Below the pieces are notes generated by a model. It made no database searches and was not told the origin of the DNA. It saw nothing but the letters and a program-made list of their open reading frames with translations. A DNA stretch of 64,000 nt, from contig CAYPJU010000022.1 of assembly GCA_964411125.1 (NCBI GenBank), forward strand, positions 1 through 64,000. The letters are read 5' to 3'. Each line of letters begins with the position of its first letter. The stretch's first letter is position 1. Source of the DNA: JBFIHF01 sp964411125. GTDB lineage: Bacteria; Myxococcota_A; Bradymonadia; Bradymonadales; Bradymonadaceae. The position numbers and the translations under genes were made by a program. Of the stretch, positions 62,492-64,000 are shown piece by piece.

Positions 62492-63283
62492 TCAGATCTT
62501 CGGAGCCATCTCTCGGTACTTCTCGGCGCCGTCTTTCTGGTTGATCTGTGCCTTGCGCATTTTTGCGATCGCCTTTCGGGCGTTTGCGACGCGCTCCGCG
62601 GGGTTGGGGTGAGAAGAGATGAGGGCAGGGGGGCTCGGCGATTCGGCGAGCTTTGTGAAGAACGAGACGTAGCCGATGGGCGTGTAGCCGGCGTCCACGG
62701 TGTACCAGATGCCGACGGCGTCGCTCTCGCGCTCGGCGTCCCGGCTGTGCTTGAGCAGGTAGCCGTTCGCGAGCACACCCGCCACCAACTCGCCGAGCAG
62801 GCCGGGGTTCTTACCCAGGGCGATCGAGGCGATCGCGCTCGCGCCGTAGGCCGCGACGAGCCGCTTGGCGATGTGGCGCTTCGTCACGTGAGCCACTTCG
62901 TGCCCCAGAACCCCCACGATCTCCGCCTCGTTCGACGCCGCCTTCAGAAGCCCCGTGTACATGTAGATGTAGCCCCCGGGGAGCGCGAAAGCGTTGATCG
63001 TGTCGTCGTCTTCGACCACCTTGAAGGTGAAGTTGATCCCGTCGGGAATGTCGCCCCGATCCCGGGCGGCCGCGACGACCTCCATGCCGAGCCCCCGAAT
63101 CCACTTGTTGATTTCTTCGTCGTTCGACAGGGTCAGTTCTTTTTCGACCTCGGCGGACATCTGCTTGCCGAGCTCGTTCTCCTGACTGATCGGCAGCAGA
63201 GTGTCGGCGATCGCGCGTCCCGGTGATTTGCCGGTGGCGCAGCCGCTCGAGGCGAGCGCGAAAATCATCGCGAAGATCGTCAT
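62492..63283 (-). CDS. M48-family metallopeptidase lipoprotein
   Basis: 263 residues from ATG 63283. A short signal ends in LASSGC (C15). The catalytic core is LGHEVAHVTKRH (H128, E129, H132) with RDAERESDAVGIWYTVDAGY, where the third ligand lies. INAFALPGGYIYMYTGLL is the typical strand before it. This is the secreted BepA/LoiP type, which works on outer-membrane protein assembly or on misfolded proteins. A rho-independent terminator is downstream. The barrel-like gene 55 bases upstream is on the same strand. Confidence 0.93.
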   Translation of the reverse strand: MTIFAMIFALASSGCATGKSPGRAIADTLLPISQENELGKQMSAEVEKELTLSNDEEINKWIRGLGMEVVAAARDRGDIPDGINFTFKVVEDDDTINAFALPGGYIYMYTGLLKAASNEAEIVGVLGHEVAHVTKRHIAKRLVAAYGASAIASIALGKNPGLLGELVAGVLANGYLLKHSRDAERESDAVGIWYTVDAGYTPIGYVSFFTKLAESPSPPALISSHPNPAERVANARKAIAKMRKAQINQKDGAEKYREMAPKI

Positions 63284-63338
63284 GTGAATTTTGTAGACCA
63301 CGTTTGCTCCGTTTGAGGTTGCGACGAGAAAGTGATGA

Positions 63339-63953
63339 TCACGAGCCGCCAAAAAACCAGGAACCTTCCAGAGTGAAGAGGACGTTGGACCGATCATCGT
63401 GGAAGCGGCCGAGGGCACGGACTCCCAGCCCGAAGGTCCCGAAGATCCCCAGGCCGGCTCCGCCGCCGACCTGCCAGGCGGGGGAAAAGCGAGCACCCGC
63501 GCCGGGGACGTCGACGTCCCCCGAGTAACCGAGCGTGCGCATCACCCCGCCACCTGCGCCCTCGACGTGCAACCGCACGAACCCGAGCCAGAAGCCGAGC
63601 GCCGGGCCCGCCCCCAGAAAAGTCGCCGTGTTCGTGACGGCTAGGTTCCCGGGCGACTCGCGACGCACGCTGAAATCGACGACCCCCTGGAGCTCGAGGA
63701 AGCTGAGGACGTTGAAGCCCCCGGTGACGCCGAAGGTGAAGCTCGGGTCGCGGCCGCCATACGTCGTCTCCCAGGCCTGGGTGGCGAGGTAGAGGCTCAG
63801 CTCGCCGGTCGCGTCGTCCGGTGCGGTCCAGAGGTCGGTGCGAAGACCGTTCTCCGTACGGGGCGGTTCGCCGTCTGCGGTCTGCGCGGCATCCGCGGGG
63901 GCCGCGGCACCGAGCGCCGCGACGGTGAGGAAGATCGCGAAAGGTCGGTTCAC
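63339..63953 (-). CDS. Outer-membrane beta-barrel-like protein
   Basis: 204 residues from GTG 63953 (GTGA overlap with the preceding stop). A signal peptide ends in GAAAPADAAQ. The mature part alternates hydrophobic and small residues as in barrels (ELSLYLATQAWETTYG, FTFGVTGGFNVLSFLELQGVVDFSV, VGGGAGLGIFGTFGLGVRALGRF), and it ends in TLEGSWFFGGS. No family assigned. It lies upstream of the M48 lipoprotein gene with 55 bases between, so an outer-membrane assembly context is plausible. Confidence 0.75.
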   Translation of the reverse strand: MNRPFAIFLTVAALGAAAPADAAQTADGEPPRTENGLRTDLWTAPDDATGELSLYLATQAWETTYGGRDPSFTFGVTGGFNVLSFLELQGVVDFSVRRESPGNLAVTNTATFLGAGPALGFWLGFVRLHVEGAGGGVMRTLGYSGDVDVPGAGARFSPAWQVGGGAGLGIFGTFGLGVRALGRFHDDRSNVLFTLEGSWFFGGS

Positions 63954-64000
63954 TCGAAACCCGGGATCGAAACGCCGCGTTCGCGAGCGACTTCGCTGGC
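63950..64000 (-). CDS. C-terminal end of an unidentified gene (partial)
   Basis: The last 51 bases read ASEVARERGVSIPGFE and a TGA (63950-63952) on the minus strand. The TGA overlaps the GTG of the next gene by four bases, the coupling used throughout the window, which supports it as a true gene end. Confidence 0.5.
   Translation of the reverse strand, partial: ASEVARERGVSIPGFE

Noticed and set aside
1..64000. tRNA genes
   Set aside because: Scattered GTTCGA motifs occur but none with a matching acceptor, D and anticodon arm at the proper distances.

Overview
The window is a GC-rich stretch from the chromosome of a Gram-negative, predatory-type deltaproteobacterium in the broad sense, most likely Myxococcota (Polyangia or Bradymonadia-like). 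This rests on gene content, not on a marker gene: many lipoproteins with Cys/Asp-rich CxxDxDC and 'DLG/DMG' tracts, Ser/Thr kinases of the Hanks type, FHA domains, secreted metzincin proteases, GTG starts and 4-nt GTGA/ATGA couplings. About 45 genes fill nearly all of the sequence. No tRNA, rRNA, insertion sequence, prophage, CRISPR array or replication origin was seen.

Layout. 1-2.1 kb: end of an unknown gene, msrB, and a membrane protein coupled to an HxlR-type regulator. 2.3-6.3 kb: a tightly coupled recN / rdgB-thiS fusion / thiG / thiE run joining DNA repair, nucleotide-pool cleaning and thiazole synthesis. 6.4-9.2 kb: a membrane winged-helix protein, an orphan substrate-binding lipoprotein and a DUF4112 protein. 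9.2-9.7 kb: a non-coding interval full of hairpins. 9.7-15.5 kb: kmo, two paralogous TPR-like membrane proteins around an acetyltransferase gene, and a kinase. 15.5-28.3 kb: proteases and envelope genes (M16, astacin-type M12A with TETGG repeats, PBP4 with a downstream HExxH membrane protein, a beta-barrel, lipoproteins, Xaa-Pro aminopeptidase). 28.4-33.4 kb: lipoproteins, a BON protein coupled to a patatin, a metzincin lipoprotein and a HEAT protein. 33.5-41.8 kb: a signalling block of FHA-GGDEF, a giant WD40 protein with a Pro-Glu linker, DUF971, an ATP-grasp-like protein and a double-FHA/TPR membrane protein. 41.8-51 kb: hflX (apparently starting on ATC), an M48 protease, type-4 uracil-DNA glycosylase, a thrombospondin-type-3 lipoprotein, and a PPC-like / NudL / coaBC run bearing on coenzyme A. 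51-60 kb: a Cys-rich lipoprotein, a second kinase, and recD-recB without an adjacent recC. 60-64 kb: a large lipoprotein, an M48 lipoprotein, a barrel-like protein and the end of one more gene.

Two runs of exactly 100 N (19433-19532 and 36473-36572) sit in tandem repeats. In each case the 55 bases before the Ns are identical to the 55 bases after them, and collapsing N plus one copy (155 bases) restores the reading frame of the host gene. Both are therefore probably false gaps between overlapping contigs, and both interrupted genes are treated here as intact.

The points most worth following are the RdgB-ThiS fusion in a coupled repair/thiamine run, the hflX ATC start, the FHA/GGDEF/WD40 signalling block, the duplicated TPR pair around an acetyltransferase, the hairpin-rich interval at 9.4 kb and the recBD pair lacking recC.
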